Assembly: GCA_029891385.1 (NCBI GenBank)
Contig: CM057228.1
Coordinates: 36,645,023-36,709,022, forward strand
Reading direction: 5' to 3'
Length of the DNA: 64,000 bases
From: Erythroxylum novogranatense
Taxonomy: Eukaryota; Streptophyta; Magnoliopsida; Malpighiales; Erythroxylaceae
This document shows, piece after piece, positions 24,901-35,992 of this stretch. The position numbers were made by a program, and so were the translations under genes. The notes beneath the pieces are model-generated. The model was not told the DNA's origin, ran no database searches, and saw only the letters and a list, made by a program, of their open reading frames with translations. Within the stretch, counting starts at the first letter, position 1. The number at the start of each line of letters is the position of its first letter.

Positions 24901-27196
24901 CGAAGTTTGCTCTCCCTTCTCTCTTCTCTCTTATTTTCTTAAGTCTTTCATTTCTGTGCTTCCTTATGCCTTATACGACAGCCACTGTCTTTTATATTGC
25001 CATGTCATTTAATGAATGGGGAATGACCCATATGTCCCTCCATTTAAACCTATAAACTTAACCCCTTTAAGTAAACTTCCGAAATTGCCCCTTCCTTTTT
25101 GCCTTAAAAACTTTAGAGAAATGTCCCTCTATGTCTTACGAATCCATCGCTTCAAAAATCAGATCGATTGGAGCTCTATAGCTTAAGATATCTTAAAAAT
25201 ACTGAAGTCTGTTCTTCATACTCGAGGCTGAACATTACACCTAACTTCCGACCCGAATTTGGAAGTCTTAGAGGCTACATTGTCGATCAGCTCCTTCATA
25301 ACATTTTTAGCCCCATGTCTCTATTTTCATTTGCAAAAAGAATCAAATCGATCGGAGTTCTACCGATCGAGATATCTCTAAAATACTGAACACTGTCCAA
25401 ACTTTTATAACCAATCAGTTCACGAAAATCCGAGCTATCTTTCTCCATTTAATTCCAAAAATGATATATGTAGTATGAAAAGATAGAAAAATGTCTTAGG
25501 AATTCAACGCTTCAAAAATCGACTCAATCGGAGGTCTACACAAAAAGTTATGGCCAAAAGAAGGAAGAGGGGTCAAAAACACAAAAGCAGACGATGATGT
25601 CAGCACAGACGCAAGTTCGTCTGTGATGACGTCAACACAGACGCAAAATTTGTGCGTGGTGACGTCAAGACAGACGCAAAATTTATCTGTGGTGACGTCA
25701 AGACAAACGCAAAAATTGCGTCAGGTGACATTAGCACAGACGCAAAAATTCGTCTCAGGTGACGTCAAGACAGACATAAAACTGCGTCGTGATGACATCA
25801 GCACAGACGCAAAATTTCGTCTGTGATGACGTCAGCACAGACGCAAAATTTCGTCTGACCCCCTTCTCCAGAACATCCACACTTAGAAAGATCATAACTT
25901 TCTACTCAGAACTCCAAATTAGACACGGTTTGATTCGTTGGAAAGCTAAGAGAAAAATCTACAACTTTCCAGAAGGAAATTTGCCAAAATCTATCTTTAT
26001 CAATCCCAGAATTGCCCCTAAAGTCAGAAGATAAGACTTTCATTCCTGCACCAACACTGCACCCAATTCTTAACTTCATGACAATATTTGAGACTCTTAG
26101 GCACAAAATTGAAATTCGATGTCTTCTTATAAAATGTAGCCATATGTCTCTAGTTTAATCCAAATTAAGAATCATCTCGTTTGGATTACTAGAGAAAACG
26201 TTATGGTTAAAATACTGAAGCATATTCAGTGAACATTTTTCAGATCACTACCAATCTTGTCTCCAAATCTTTCCCTATCACAACTCATACCAAAATCACT
26301 CTTTCTCCTCTCTTGTCCAATATTTTCATGCTTTATATCAATGGAAAGATAAAACAACCTCTACAATGTTCATAAAGAACTCCAAAGTAACTTCACCCTC
26401 TAGTTAAGTCAATTTTTCAATCAAAGTTTCTACTTTTAGCAATCACCTAAGCAATATCCAAACTTCAATTTATCATAACTTCTTGCCCCGATATCGAAAA
26501 ATTGTATACTTTATGGCGTTAGAAAGCTGGCAACATGAACTACAACTTTCATTAAGACCACTTTGGCCAAATATATCTAGATCAGTACAGATTTGCCATT
26601 GAAGTTTCTAAACCCCATTCTAACACATCAACTTCACATATCAACACATCACCACAAGCTCTTCAACTAATTCCTCTCAAACACAAAACACACAAATCTA
26701 TACACAATTGATATTCTTACACAATTGATCTTTCATATCCATATATAAATCCATGTCTCATTAACATCATAAGATAAATTTTTATAAAATTAAATGGCAT
26801 TCTAAGCCATGATACAACATCAGTATTCAAGTCCAAGTACAAAAGATACAAAACTCCATCATTCTCCACATATGACTGAAATCTTATTCTTACAATAATC
26901 TAACTTAAAACACCACATGCATAACCAAACAAATTGTCTTTGCTTTCTAATTTCTTCAAAATTTTACACTTTTACTTTCTATTTCTTGATTTCAACTTCC
27001 ATTTCAATCCACTCATCCACTTGAACTTTCAGAACCCATACGAATCTATTTGAAACCCAAAGTTATCAAATCAAACAAATCTTTTCTCATCAATTTCCTT
27101 AAGGCAAAATATCTATAACTCCATTCATATACAAAAACTCTTATCAAATTTTCATTTTCATATTTCTAATTTCCACTGAAAGATCGGGGTCCAACA
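21909..27196 (-). mobile_element. Nested TGTTGG-family LTR, 5.3 kb, TSD TGTAG
   Basis: TGTTGGGACCCGATCCGGAG at the left and GATCGGGGTCCAACA at the right, flanked by TGTAG at 21904-21908 and 27197-27201. It sits 39 bp inside the right end of the host copy. No gag-pol is present, so it is a solo LTR. It is longer than relatives (3.5-3.6 kb) and includes a second partial copy, at about 26750-26940, of a segment otherwise found near 22500 (the GGCATT...AAGCC block), suggesting an internal rearrangement or a further unresolved insertion. Confidence 0.85.
25590..25860. repeat. Tandem array of TGACGTCA plus inverted CAGACG/CGTCTG
   Basis: Eight degenerate units of about 34 bp, best seen at the right end: TGACGTCAGCACAGACGCAA then AATTTCGTCTG. 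Each unit has a TGACGTCA-like 8-bp palindrome (a bZIP C-box/CRE core) and an inverted repeat CAGACG...CGTCTG. Variants retain TGACGTCA more often than the spacer. It is flanked by ordinary AT-rich LTR sequence. Confidence 0.9.
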
Positions 27197-27240
27197 TGTA
27201 GACTTTAAAATTTCAAGAAAGTTCGGGGTCCAACAGATTA

Positions 27241-28893
27241 ATTATTTTGGAGTTATTTAATTATGTCAAAATTAGTAGGATTTATTGCATGGATCAATGG
27301 AATTAAAGTGTTAAGGTTATAAAAATATTCAAGGGTATTTTTGGTAAGACACATAAGTATAAAAGACCATAAGCTTATAAGGAAGGCAAAATGGACATTT
27401 CTTGGTCATTAAGGGTGAAATTGGAAGATAAAAATGTGGTCTTCCATTTAAGAGAAGGAAAAACATGAATTGGGAGGGAAGAAGAGAAAATGAAAAAGAG
27501 AGGAAGAGAGATTTCGGTGTTTGAGAGAAAAGAAGAGAAAATAAGCTAAGGTTTTGAATTTTCTTAGCCGTCAAGAGAGATTTTGAGGTTGTTCAAGAAG
27601 AGAAAAAAGGTAGAGGAAGATAAGAGCTTCCATTTGAGCCAAGAAACTCTTCATTCGATGAAGATTCAAGGTAAGTTTGATTTTAATCATTTGGATTTTT
27701 GGAAGAGTTTTGGTTCATGAAGCTTAAGAAATGTTTGGGTTTTAGTATTCTAGAATCGATTTTGGTGAATGTGTCTTGTGGGTTCTTAATTGAAATTTCT
27801 ATTGAATGGAATTTTTGGTTATTATTAAAGGAAATCAAGGAAGGCAAGTGAAGCGAGGGGATAGGTTTCTTTGAGCAAGTTTATGAGCAAGGATTTCAAG
27901 GTAGGTACATGTTTATAATAGAGTAAATAAGCCACTAAAGTTTTCTTTGAATCAAGGAAGTTTAATGATTTCAATTGCATCATAAATGCTGCATTTATTG
28001 CTTCTTGAATGAATTGAGAATTTGTTATATGTTGATATATGGATTGTGTTGATGATTTGCGAAAAGAATTTGAAAATGAATTTTTGTGAAAAGATACATG
28101 TTTATGAAATCACGTTTCCGGAAATGATTTTTGAAATATCTCATGTTCATGAAAATCAAGTTTCCAAGAATGTGTCATTTGAGCAAACAGTTTTCAATTC
28201 ATGAATTACATGTTATGTGGGTTTGGTATAATCCATTCAAGAATGCACGTGCATACTGACCAAGTTAAAGGCTTCTCCTATCTGCCCGCTAATGGCACGA
28301 AGCTCCTTCAAGGACTCCCTCAAGTTTACGTCTATACAAAACCATTATGTAGGATTGCAATAGTACGTCAAGTTTACGACTACACAGGACCATTATGTGG
28401 AAATGTGTAGTTCGTCATGTTTATGGATCTACCAAAACCATTATGATGTTCTTATGTGCTTATGATATGTTAACAAGTTTGATGCATACATGATTTGTAG
28501 TTTGTGAATTTTGATTATGAATTTGAGAACGATACGTTTTATGAATTTAATTAGAGCTTTGTATTGATAAATAAACATTTCAAAGGTTTTGCCTATTTTT
28601 TCGTTATAAACTTGTTACCCATGAGCTTTTAAAGCTCGCCCCCTTTTCTTCCCATCTTTAGGTGAAGAGAATGAGATCGAGTAACCAAGATTTGAGGCAT
28701 CATTCTATTTTTGCAATATTTTTATAAATTAATTTAGATTTTATAAAAGCAAGAATTTAGACGCATTTCAAGAATTATTGGGTTTGGTATCTTTTGTAAT
28801 TTGGATTTTGATATCGATAATGTCATATGGTTTGGAATGCCATTAAAGCTTTGTAAACTCCTATTTTGTTGTTAATGAAATATGAATTGTGTA
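27241..28893 (+). repeat. Plus-strand TGTTGG-family LTR, segment 2 of 3
   Basis: Continuation after the GATTA insertion. In sense order it shows a purine-rich leader-like stretch (27460-27670), a GTAGGTACATGTTTATAATA block, the GCACGTGCA and GGCTTCTCCTATCTGCCCGC block (28245-28285), the GAGCTTTTAAAGCTC block (28622-28636) and GGAATGCCATTAAAGC (28835). These are reverse complements of blocks in the minus-strand copies. It is cut at 28893 by the Cassandra-bounded block. Confidence 0.75.
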
Positions 28894-29494
28894 TGTTACA
28901 ACCCAGATTACCCACTCACAGATATTGTTCACTTTGGGCTTTGGCCCAGCCAAGCCCTCACGGTTTGACTTTTTTTTAGAACTTCCTAGGAGGTCACCCA
29001 TCCTGGAACTACTCTTGCCTTCGCACATTTAATTTTGGAGTTTTGATGGGATCTGGTGCGTTAGGACATGAAAAACGCATCTATAAGGGCCCAGCCTTCC
29101 TAGGAGGTCACCCATCCGTACCCTTATAAGACATACTTTGTTCCCCTCTCCAACCAATTTGGGATCTCACACTCTCCACCCCTTAGGGCCCAGCCTTCTT
29201 TAGGGCCTAACTGGCACAACGGTTCAGGTACCAGCTCTGATACCACTTGTAACAGCCCAGATCACCCACTCACAGATATTGTCCGCTTTGGGCTTTGGCC
29301 TAACCAAGCCCTCACGGTTTTGCTTTTCCCGAGAACTTCCCAGGAGGTCACCCATCCTAGTATTACTCTTTCCCTAGCACATTTAACTTCGAAGTTCTGA
29401 TGGGATCCGGTACGTTAGGGCATGGAAAACGCATCTATAAGGGAGAGGTGTCCGTAACCTTATAAGGCGTACTTCGTTCCCTTCTCTAACCAAA
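28894..29494 (-). mobile_element. Cassandra TRIM, minus strand, right LTR truncated
   Basis: LTR at 28894-29171 (TGTTACAACCCAGATTAC ... GGGATCTCACA), a short internal region with a minus-strand PBS (GCTCTGATACCA, near 29234-29245), and a second LTR from 29249 that breaks off near 29494 about 17 bp short of its end. The LTRs contain 5S-rRNA-like sequence (minus strand), the defining trait of Cassandra, a non-coding retrotransposon using partner proteins. The first LTR has an inserted extra CCTAGGAGGTCACCCATCC copy near 29098-29117, which looks like a template-switch duplication. Confidence 0.9.
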
Positions 29495-29599
29495 ATTATT
29501 TTCATTTTCAAAAATTTCATGAGCCTTAGGAATCAAGTCTTTGGTCAAGAAGTTGAGTCTCGGATGGTTAAGTTGACGTCCTTAATGGTTGCATGATTT

Positions 29600-29782
29600 C
29601 GACCTCAATCAGAGTACTTGTCAACATTCCTTGGAATGTTTGGGATATCGGATAAGCTAGGCTTAGTTCAATCTATTTTATTAAATAATGTCTTTCTCTT
29701 TGATTTCATAGAGATAGCATTCCCGTATCTATTTGATCATTCAAGTAAGAATTTCGACGATGAATTTTTTTTGGGGGAGAGT
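29600..29782 (+). pseudogene. Gypsy pol C-terminal end and PPT
   Basis: 29700-29775 encodes EIAFPYLFDHSSKNFDDEFF, matching the short acidic C-terminus that follows the chromodomain in Tekay-type gypsy Pol. TTTTTTTTGGGGGAGAGT at 29765-29782 is a polypurine tract directly before an LTR start at 29783. Only the tail is present; the rest of the element is gone or replaced by the Cassandra junction at 29494. Confidence 0.7.
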
Positions 29783-31000
29783 TGTAATATCCTGCCTCCT
29801 AAAATTTTTAAGATATTAAAATGTTAGATTGAGTCAGATGAGTTATTTTAGAAAACATTTCAAGATAATGTATACACTCATTTGACATGTTTTGGGGTAG
29901 GAAAGGTTTTTACTGATCATAATGTAATTGTGTGTTAATTTTTTCCTGAATTTTGTTTTGATGGGTTATAATTAGTGAATTGGGAATAAGTGACAAATGG
30001 CTCAGTTAAATGGAGGATAAGTGGCTTGAGTAAAATTGTGACAAGTGGCCCACTTAAGTTTGCAACAAATGGCACTTTAGAATTGTGATATGTGTAGCTT
30101 TACAAATGGTGAAATGTATAGCCTTACAATTGGTGACATGTGTAGTCTTACAATTGGTAACATGTGTAGCCTTACAAGTAGTGATATGTGGAGCCTTAAA
30201 ATGAGTGACATGTGGAGCCTAAAGTAAGTGACACATTGACTAATGAAATGGTGACATATGAATTAGTTCAACCTTTTTGAATTTTCAAGAGAAAATGGAT
30301 GAAAAGGCAATAGAAGTAAGAGTGAGGGTCTACCATAAGATTAGAAGAGAGAGAAAAATGAAAATAAGAAGAGAAGGAAAAAAAGAGAAGGAAAGAAGTT
30401 ATCAAGGTAAGTTGAAATTCTTGTTTCAATTTTAGCTTTCTCTTTCGATCTATTTTTCACATCCTTAGAGCACGAATTTGAAGAAACTCAAATAATGGAA
30501 GTTGTATATATATATATATGTCTTAGGTTGACCTCTATGAAAGTGGATTGACAAAATAGTGACTAGAGCTCAAGTTACACTTGTTTCCCTAATACTACCT
30601 GTTATCCCTATGGAGGAACCTTGTATTATTTCCTGATTTTTTAGGACTTTAGAGTCCAAATTAGTGAAAGTATAAAACATAAAAAATGGTTATGGATGTC
30701 TTATTAATGCTTCTATGAAATGGTTTTGTTTGAAGATGTATTGATAATGATTTATTGAGGGTTGAGTATCGGTTTCCAGTTTGTTTCTTACCAAAAACAG
30801 GGCATAATTGGATGGAGATTATATTTTAAAGGTAGATGTTGTTTGTGTAATTTTGGATATATTAAGACTAATGGAAGTATACTTTTAGGGGGCATAAGAA
30901 TCATGGTAATTGGATTTTTTTAGAGAGATTTATGATTAAAAGAAGACAGCTTGTTCATAAAGGAACATTAGGAAGAAAAGGATGTAAACATTGCACATAC
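29783..31000 (+). repeat. Gypsy 3' LTR (right end uncertain)
   Basis: TGTAATATCCTGCCTCC starts immediately after the PPT. The sequence includes a tandem array at 30060-30240, a purine-rich leader-like segment at 30300-30420, and a TATATATATATATG tract near 30510. The next element's pol tail appears by about 31020, so the LTR must end before that; I cannot identify its CA terminus or a TSD. Confidence 0.6.
30060..30240 (+). repeat. About 29-bp tandem repeat in the LTR
   Basis: Seven or so degenerate units of the form GTGACATGTGTAGCCTTACAATTG (within which I read ACATGTG) at roughly 29-bp spacing. The shared ACATGTG core is an E-box-like site. Confidence 0.8.
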
Positions 31001-31019
31001 GGTTAGGTTATCTTGATGG

Positions 31020-31132
31020 TTGGGTAGATGACAGGGGAATTTGAGGATACTATGAGACATCAATACCCCCATTTATTTTTTTTCTTGATTTAAGGGTTTC
31101 GAGGATGAAACTCTTTTGAAGAGGGGAGGACT
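31020..31132 (+). pseudogene. Second gypsy pol tail with PPT
   Basis: Read across two frames, 31030-31130 gives EDTMRHQYPHLF followed by GFEDETLLKRGGL, the C-terminal tail of chromovirus Pol. AAGAGGGGAGGACT at 31118-31132 is the PPT. One frameshift lies around 31075. The rest of the internal region is missing, so only the 3' junction of this element survives. Confidence 0.75.
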
Positions 31133-32475
31133 TGTAATGCCGGACTTTCTGAGCCCTTTGGTGATTGTTCTGTATTTAGAGATACTACTGTATATTGATA
31201 TATGCATGGTTATATATGAGTTTAAAGATGAATTTGAATCCTTTTGGCATGTATGCCAATGATTTATAATGTTATATGCCCTTACATGAACTTAGAGTTA
31301 ATTAGTATGTGAAATCATGGAGATTTCTGACAAATAAGCTTTTAAGTGTGAAAAACCGAGTCCATTAGATGGATATGACCATGGTGGTTAAATTAAATGT
31401 GTTTTAATGCCTTAGAGGTGATATACATGATTTATAGACTTATTAGACACTTAGAAAGTTTATTTGGAAAAGTTGATGTACATAAGGGCTTATTTGCAAA
31501 TTGTCAAAAGTTAAAGGACTTAAACGTAAATTTTCAATTCTTGGAGGACCAATATGTAATTTAATGAAGTTAAGGGGCTTAATTATAATTCTCAAAAGTT
31601 CAAAGACCAAAATAAAAATAAAAGTTTTAGAGATTCCTAAACTTTGGGCTTAATTGCAAATTTAAGAAAGTTTGGAGGGTAAAATGGTAAATTCACCGTG
31701 TTTTGGTCAAAGAAGAGTCAAAATTATAGACTCTTCTTATGTATGGACATGCACGCTCCGCCGGCCCCCCTATAACACTTAAAACACTTTGTTTTAATTA
31801 AAAGAAGGGAGAAGAAAGGAGAAGAGAAGAGAGAAAGAAGCAAGTTTCTACCATCACCATATTTCACCCTTCTTTTTGATTATTCAACCTTAACCAAGGT
31901 GTTTTAAGCTAAATTGGGGTCAAGGAACTGAAATCTATCATTAGATTTAAGAAAATCTCAAAGGATTTGAAGATGTCATCAAAGGAAGGTTTAGGTAAAT
32001 TTTGTCTCATCTCTCTCTATGTTATGATTTTGACTTTGGTGTTAAGACATGTTGTTCTCCATGCTTGAATATGCATGAAACATGGTTTAGATGAATGAAA
32101 TGTGTCATGGAGAGGGTATTTTAAATCAAAACCGAAATTGTCCCCTTTAGGTACAAGTTTGTGAATTTTTGAATATCTTTTGAAATTGATGGTCTAAATG
32201 AATCCTATGGTGTTAATTATACATATATGATGTGAATTGATGATGAAGAATGGAGAAGATGTGTGTTGGTTAAGGTTAGGTCAAAATTATGGAGAAGAGG
32301 TGGATTAATATAATGAGTTGTAGAATTGATAAAACGTACCTTAAATGAAGGAAATTGGTTTGAATGGAGTGCTGGAATGTGTCATTGATTGGAAATGTTA
32401 CTATATGACATGATAGGAGCATGAATTATTATGATAAAGTCTTGGAAATGTGACTTGAAAATCATGCACCTTAGG

Positions 32476-35400
32476 TGTTGGAACCCCTCCCTAATGAGTG
32501 GCGGGCCCGACGTCCTACGTGACATCTGGACGCGTATCTCATCATTGGGGAAATTCCTCACCACGAAAGGAACCTCAAATCGAACTTAATTTAACGTTAT
32601 CCGAACAAAACTTAATAAATTCAACATAATTATCCTCCAATAAAAAATGATTTACTTAGGGCCCATAACTAATTATGATTCCTAAGCTAAAATGAAATTC
32701 CATATCTCTAGGTCAATTAGAAACAGAAATTGCCTCAATCGGATCTCTATAGCTCACAAAAACGCCCAAAAACGGAATTTCATTCAAAACTATCAAGTAC
32801 TTAACTCTCTTTAATAATATCCGTAAAGTCCGACTAAAACCCGACATTCTCATTTTACTAAAAAGGGGTATAAATTTTTTTAGAAAACCAACGCTTCGAA
32901 AACTGAGTGAATCCGAGGCCAAACGAAAAGGTTACAAACAAAAGAGTGAGAGGACATTCAGAGACTAGGCGTGGGCACGTCTAAGAGATTTAGAGACTAG
33001 ACATGGCCATATCTAAGGATGAAGTCTGGATTTGCAGGAAAATTTCAGAATTTACAAACATCATAACTTTTGCTCCCGAAGTCTAAAATTCATAAATTTG
33101 GTATCAATAAAAAGGTAAAAGGGAGCTCTACAACTTCATAAAAGGATTTAAAAACTACTTTCGTCATTAAGAGGGTCAAATTTTGCTTTAAAGTTTCAGC
33201 CCAAACTCAAATCCTCCTACACCATGCCAAAAGTTTAAAAATTCATATCTTTTAGCTCACAAGTCGAAAAATGTCACATTTTACCTCATTGGAAAGATAA
33301 AGAAAGGATATACAAACTTCATGAAGGGTGAAAAAATTAAATCGGTCATTAAGGGAGGTAAAAACACACTTAACGTTTCAGCCTAAATGAAAAACCAATG
33401 GAACAGTAATTTGACACAATAAACAGTAACTGTCAACATTCCAAACCTCATAACTTTTTATTCATAACTCCAATAATTTCAAAAGATACTTCATTTTAAA
33501 GATAGAAAGATAATCTACATTTGTCATGAAAAAAGCAAAAACCAAATCAGTCTCTAAGAGGGTGAAAAACCCCTCTAAACGTTCTGCAAAATTTCATGAC
33601 TAACAACAGTGGCTGAAACCTTTCAACTCTCATAACTTTTTCATCTTAAATCCAAATGTGACAAACTTTATGTAATTGGAAAGATCTAAACAAGTTCTAC
33701 ATTCTTCAAGAAGACCACACAAACTAATTCAAGTTCTAAAGTGTTCTAAAACCTAAGTGAAGTTGCTGCCCAATTTTAGGAAAAATTGGACAGCACCTCC
33801 CTTATTATGCAACTAACCATAATCTTCAATTCTATTCATCCCGACTCAAGTACCTGCATAAAAACTCAATATCCAATGGCAGCAACACACTCCTAGGCTT
33901 CTAAGAATTTCTCAAACCATAAGGCAATCTCATTCCTAAGCATGTACTCATTTCCAATCCATAAAGTCACATGATTTCATTCTTTCCTTTTTGTCATTCT
34001 CAACCATACAACAATACATTCTTAACAAAACATACATAAGATACATTTAAACTTCGAAACTCTTACATTTACATGGACTAAGTCAATACAAAGTCTCAAG
34101 GGCATTCTAGCCCGAATACATCGAAAGTAGCAAAATCCAAAATACAAAGAGAACCATTTCTCCACAATACAACCTAAAGCATTGTTTTCTCAATTATCAC
34201 TTCAAAAGCAAAATGCATCGGAGTATTTCCTTAATCCCGATGCAATGACTCAGTTTCTCACTCGATGCCTGTGGAGGGAAAAAATGGGGTGTGAGCACGA
34301 TGGCTCAGTGGATAACAACTTAATAAACGAGAAATAAGCAAAAATCATCATTTAATCATTCATTCATTTTCAAAACAATGTTACGTTAATCACTTTCACT
34401 TTTCAAATCTTTTCACAGAATTTATCACTTCAATGAATTTACACATTTAACACATCACAAGACAACATAACATTTCAAAATTCACAAACAAAGTGGTTCG
34501 GTGGATCCAAAGAACGAGCGTACTACATTTCCGCGAAGCGGTCATGTATAGCCGTGACGGATAGGAGTCCTTGAGAGGAACTCCACGGCCACTAGCGGGC
34601 AGGCGGGAGAAGCCTATGGGTAAACAGGTGCACCTGACTCGGACTGGATCACCACAAACCCAAATAAAGCACATAATTCACACAATTCAGAATTATTAGT
34701 CGTAACTGGCCATTACAAATTCACTTTCGTATAATTAGGCCAAACTGGCAAATCTTTTCCGAAATCACACATTTAAGTCTTTTTCACATAATGAAACATT
34801 ATGCAAATGATTTCTCACATATTTCACAATCAAAGAACATCACATATAAGTGAAAAAAAGTAACAAAGAGTGGTTCATACAAACATTCTAAGTCATTAGA
34901 AAACATCAATTTGCCAAAATCACATAATCAATCTTTTTCACTTGTCAAATCATTTCGCCAACATTTCCAACATAAATTTACATTCAAGAAACATCACGTT
35001 CAAGTTTAAATCCTCACAAATAAATATTAATACAAACTTCTTAAATCATTGGAAGGCATTAGTTTGCATTTATTATAAAAACCTTAAATTGCCTATTAAC
35101 TCAATTATTAAGGAATCACCCACCATAATTTCTTTAGCTCTAGGATTGATTAATTTGCCTCTTCTCAACTTCCAATGGCCTCTCTAAACCTTCATTAAGC
35201 ATAATAATCCCATAAGCATAAGAGATAGCAAAATTCATAATCCTTAGGAAGAGAAAACATGAATTAACACCTATCTAACTTTACCCATAACTTAACTAAG
35301 CTTTTAGCATCAAAACCCATCCATAAAACCATAAATTTCACATTTTCTTACCTTAGAGGTTGAAACCCACGAAAATTGCTTTTGCTCCTAAGGAAAGCTT

Positions 35401-35992
35401 AAACTCTTCCCTTCCACTTTCTTCTTTAATAGAACTCTTAAACTCTCCTTTCTAAAGCATAAAATCAACAAAGCTCTACTCCTCTTCTTCTTCTTCTTCT
35501 CCTTATCACATGGTCGAAAGTCTCCCATCTTCTCCTTTTATTTTGTAAGTTTCGTATGTTTCTCACATAACCTAAGGTAACTTTGCTACTTACACTTTAA
35601 AACCTAAGCCCCCACATCCAAAAACTACGTAGTTTCATATAAGTCACTATTATTCCTTGCAATTTCGTGACTCTTCCCTTCTCCATACGGCTACATCACC
35701 AATCCCTTCATTTCTTCTTCATTTAGTTCAATACTCCTTCATTTAATGTCATGTAAAATGGGCTAAAAGCCCATTTCCTAAGCCTTAAGCCTTTAACACA
35801 TAAATGATCTTCCTTTCATGCCCTTATTCCATCTTAATCTTTTTAATTTCTAAAAACTTATCAAACTCCAATTTTAACTAAATACCTCCAAATAAATTCT
35901 ATTAATCCCAAATTAATTCTAACTAAAAGGAAATTAGTAAAATAATCCTCAAAGATACATAAAACATGCTAAATGCGAATCGGGGCCCAACA
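32476..35992 (-). mobile_element. Solo TGTTGG-family LTR, 3,517 bp, TSD TTAGG
   Basis: TGTTGGAACCCCTCC to CGGGGCCCAACA, flanked by TTAGG at 32471-32475 and 35993-35997. The host LTR joins perfectly when this is removed. It carries the family blocks: GATGGCTCAGTGGATAAC (34299) and CTAGCGGGCAGGCGGGAGAAG (34593-34613) with GGTGCACCTGAC, and several degenerate CATAACTTTT...CTACA(A)CTT sub-repeats at 33060-33720. No coding sequence or PBS/PPT. Confidence 0.92.
32960..33020. repeat. Paired 18-bp palindromes in the LTR
   Basis: TAGGCGTGGGCACGTCTA at 32966-32983 and TAGACATGGCCATATCTA at 32998-33015 are near-perfect dyads, each embedded in a tandem AGAGACTAG...TCTAAG unit of about 32 bp. Confidence 0.8.

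Larger units (their letters stand above)
18628..27235 (-). mobile_element. Minus-strand TGTTGG-family composite, TSD GATTA
   Basis: GATTA at 18623-18627 and 27236-27240 flank TGTTGGGATCCC...TTCGGGGTCCAACA. The left end holds about 30 bp of an LTR terminus, a 40-bp internal remnant with a minus-strand PBS (GCTCTGATACCA, 18682-18693), then an LTR start at 18698 and another LTR-like start at 18855 preceded by ACAAA. This reads as an element whose 3' LTR and internal region were almost wholly deleted, leaving the 5' LTR, with rearrangement or a further insertion near 18855. A separate LTR with its own TSD is nested at 21909-27196. The exact history of 18698-18855 is unresolved. Confidence 0.75.

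Noticed and set aside
25590..25860. CRISPR-like repeat array
   Set aside because: Adjacent degenerate units without unique spacers, inside a plant LTR; it is a tandem repeat.
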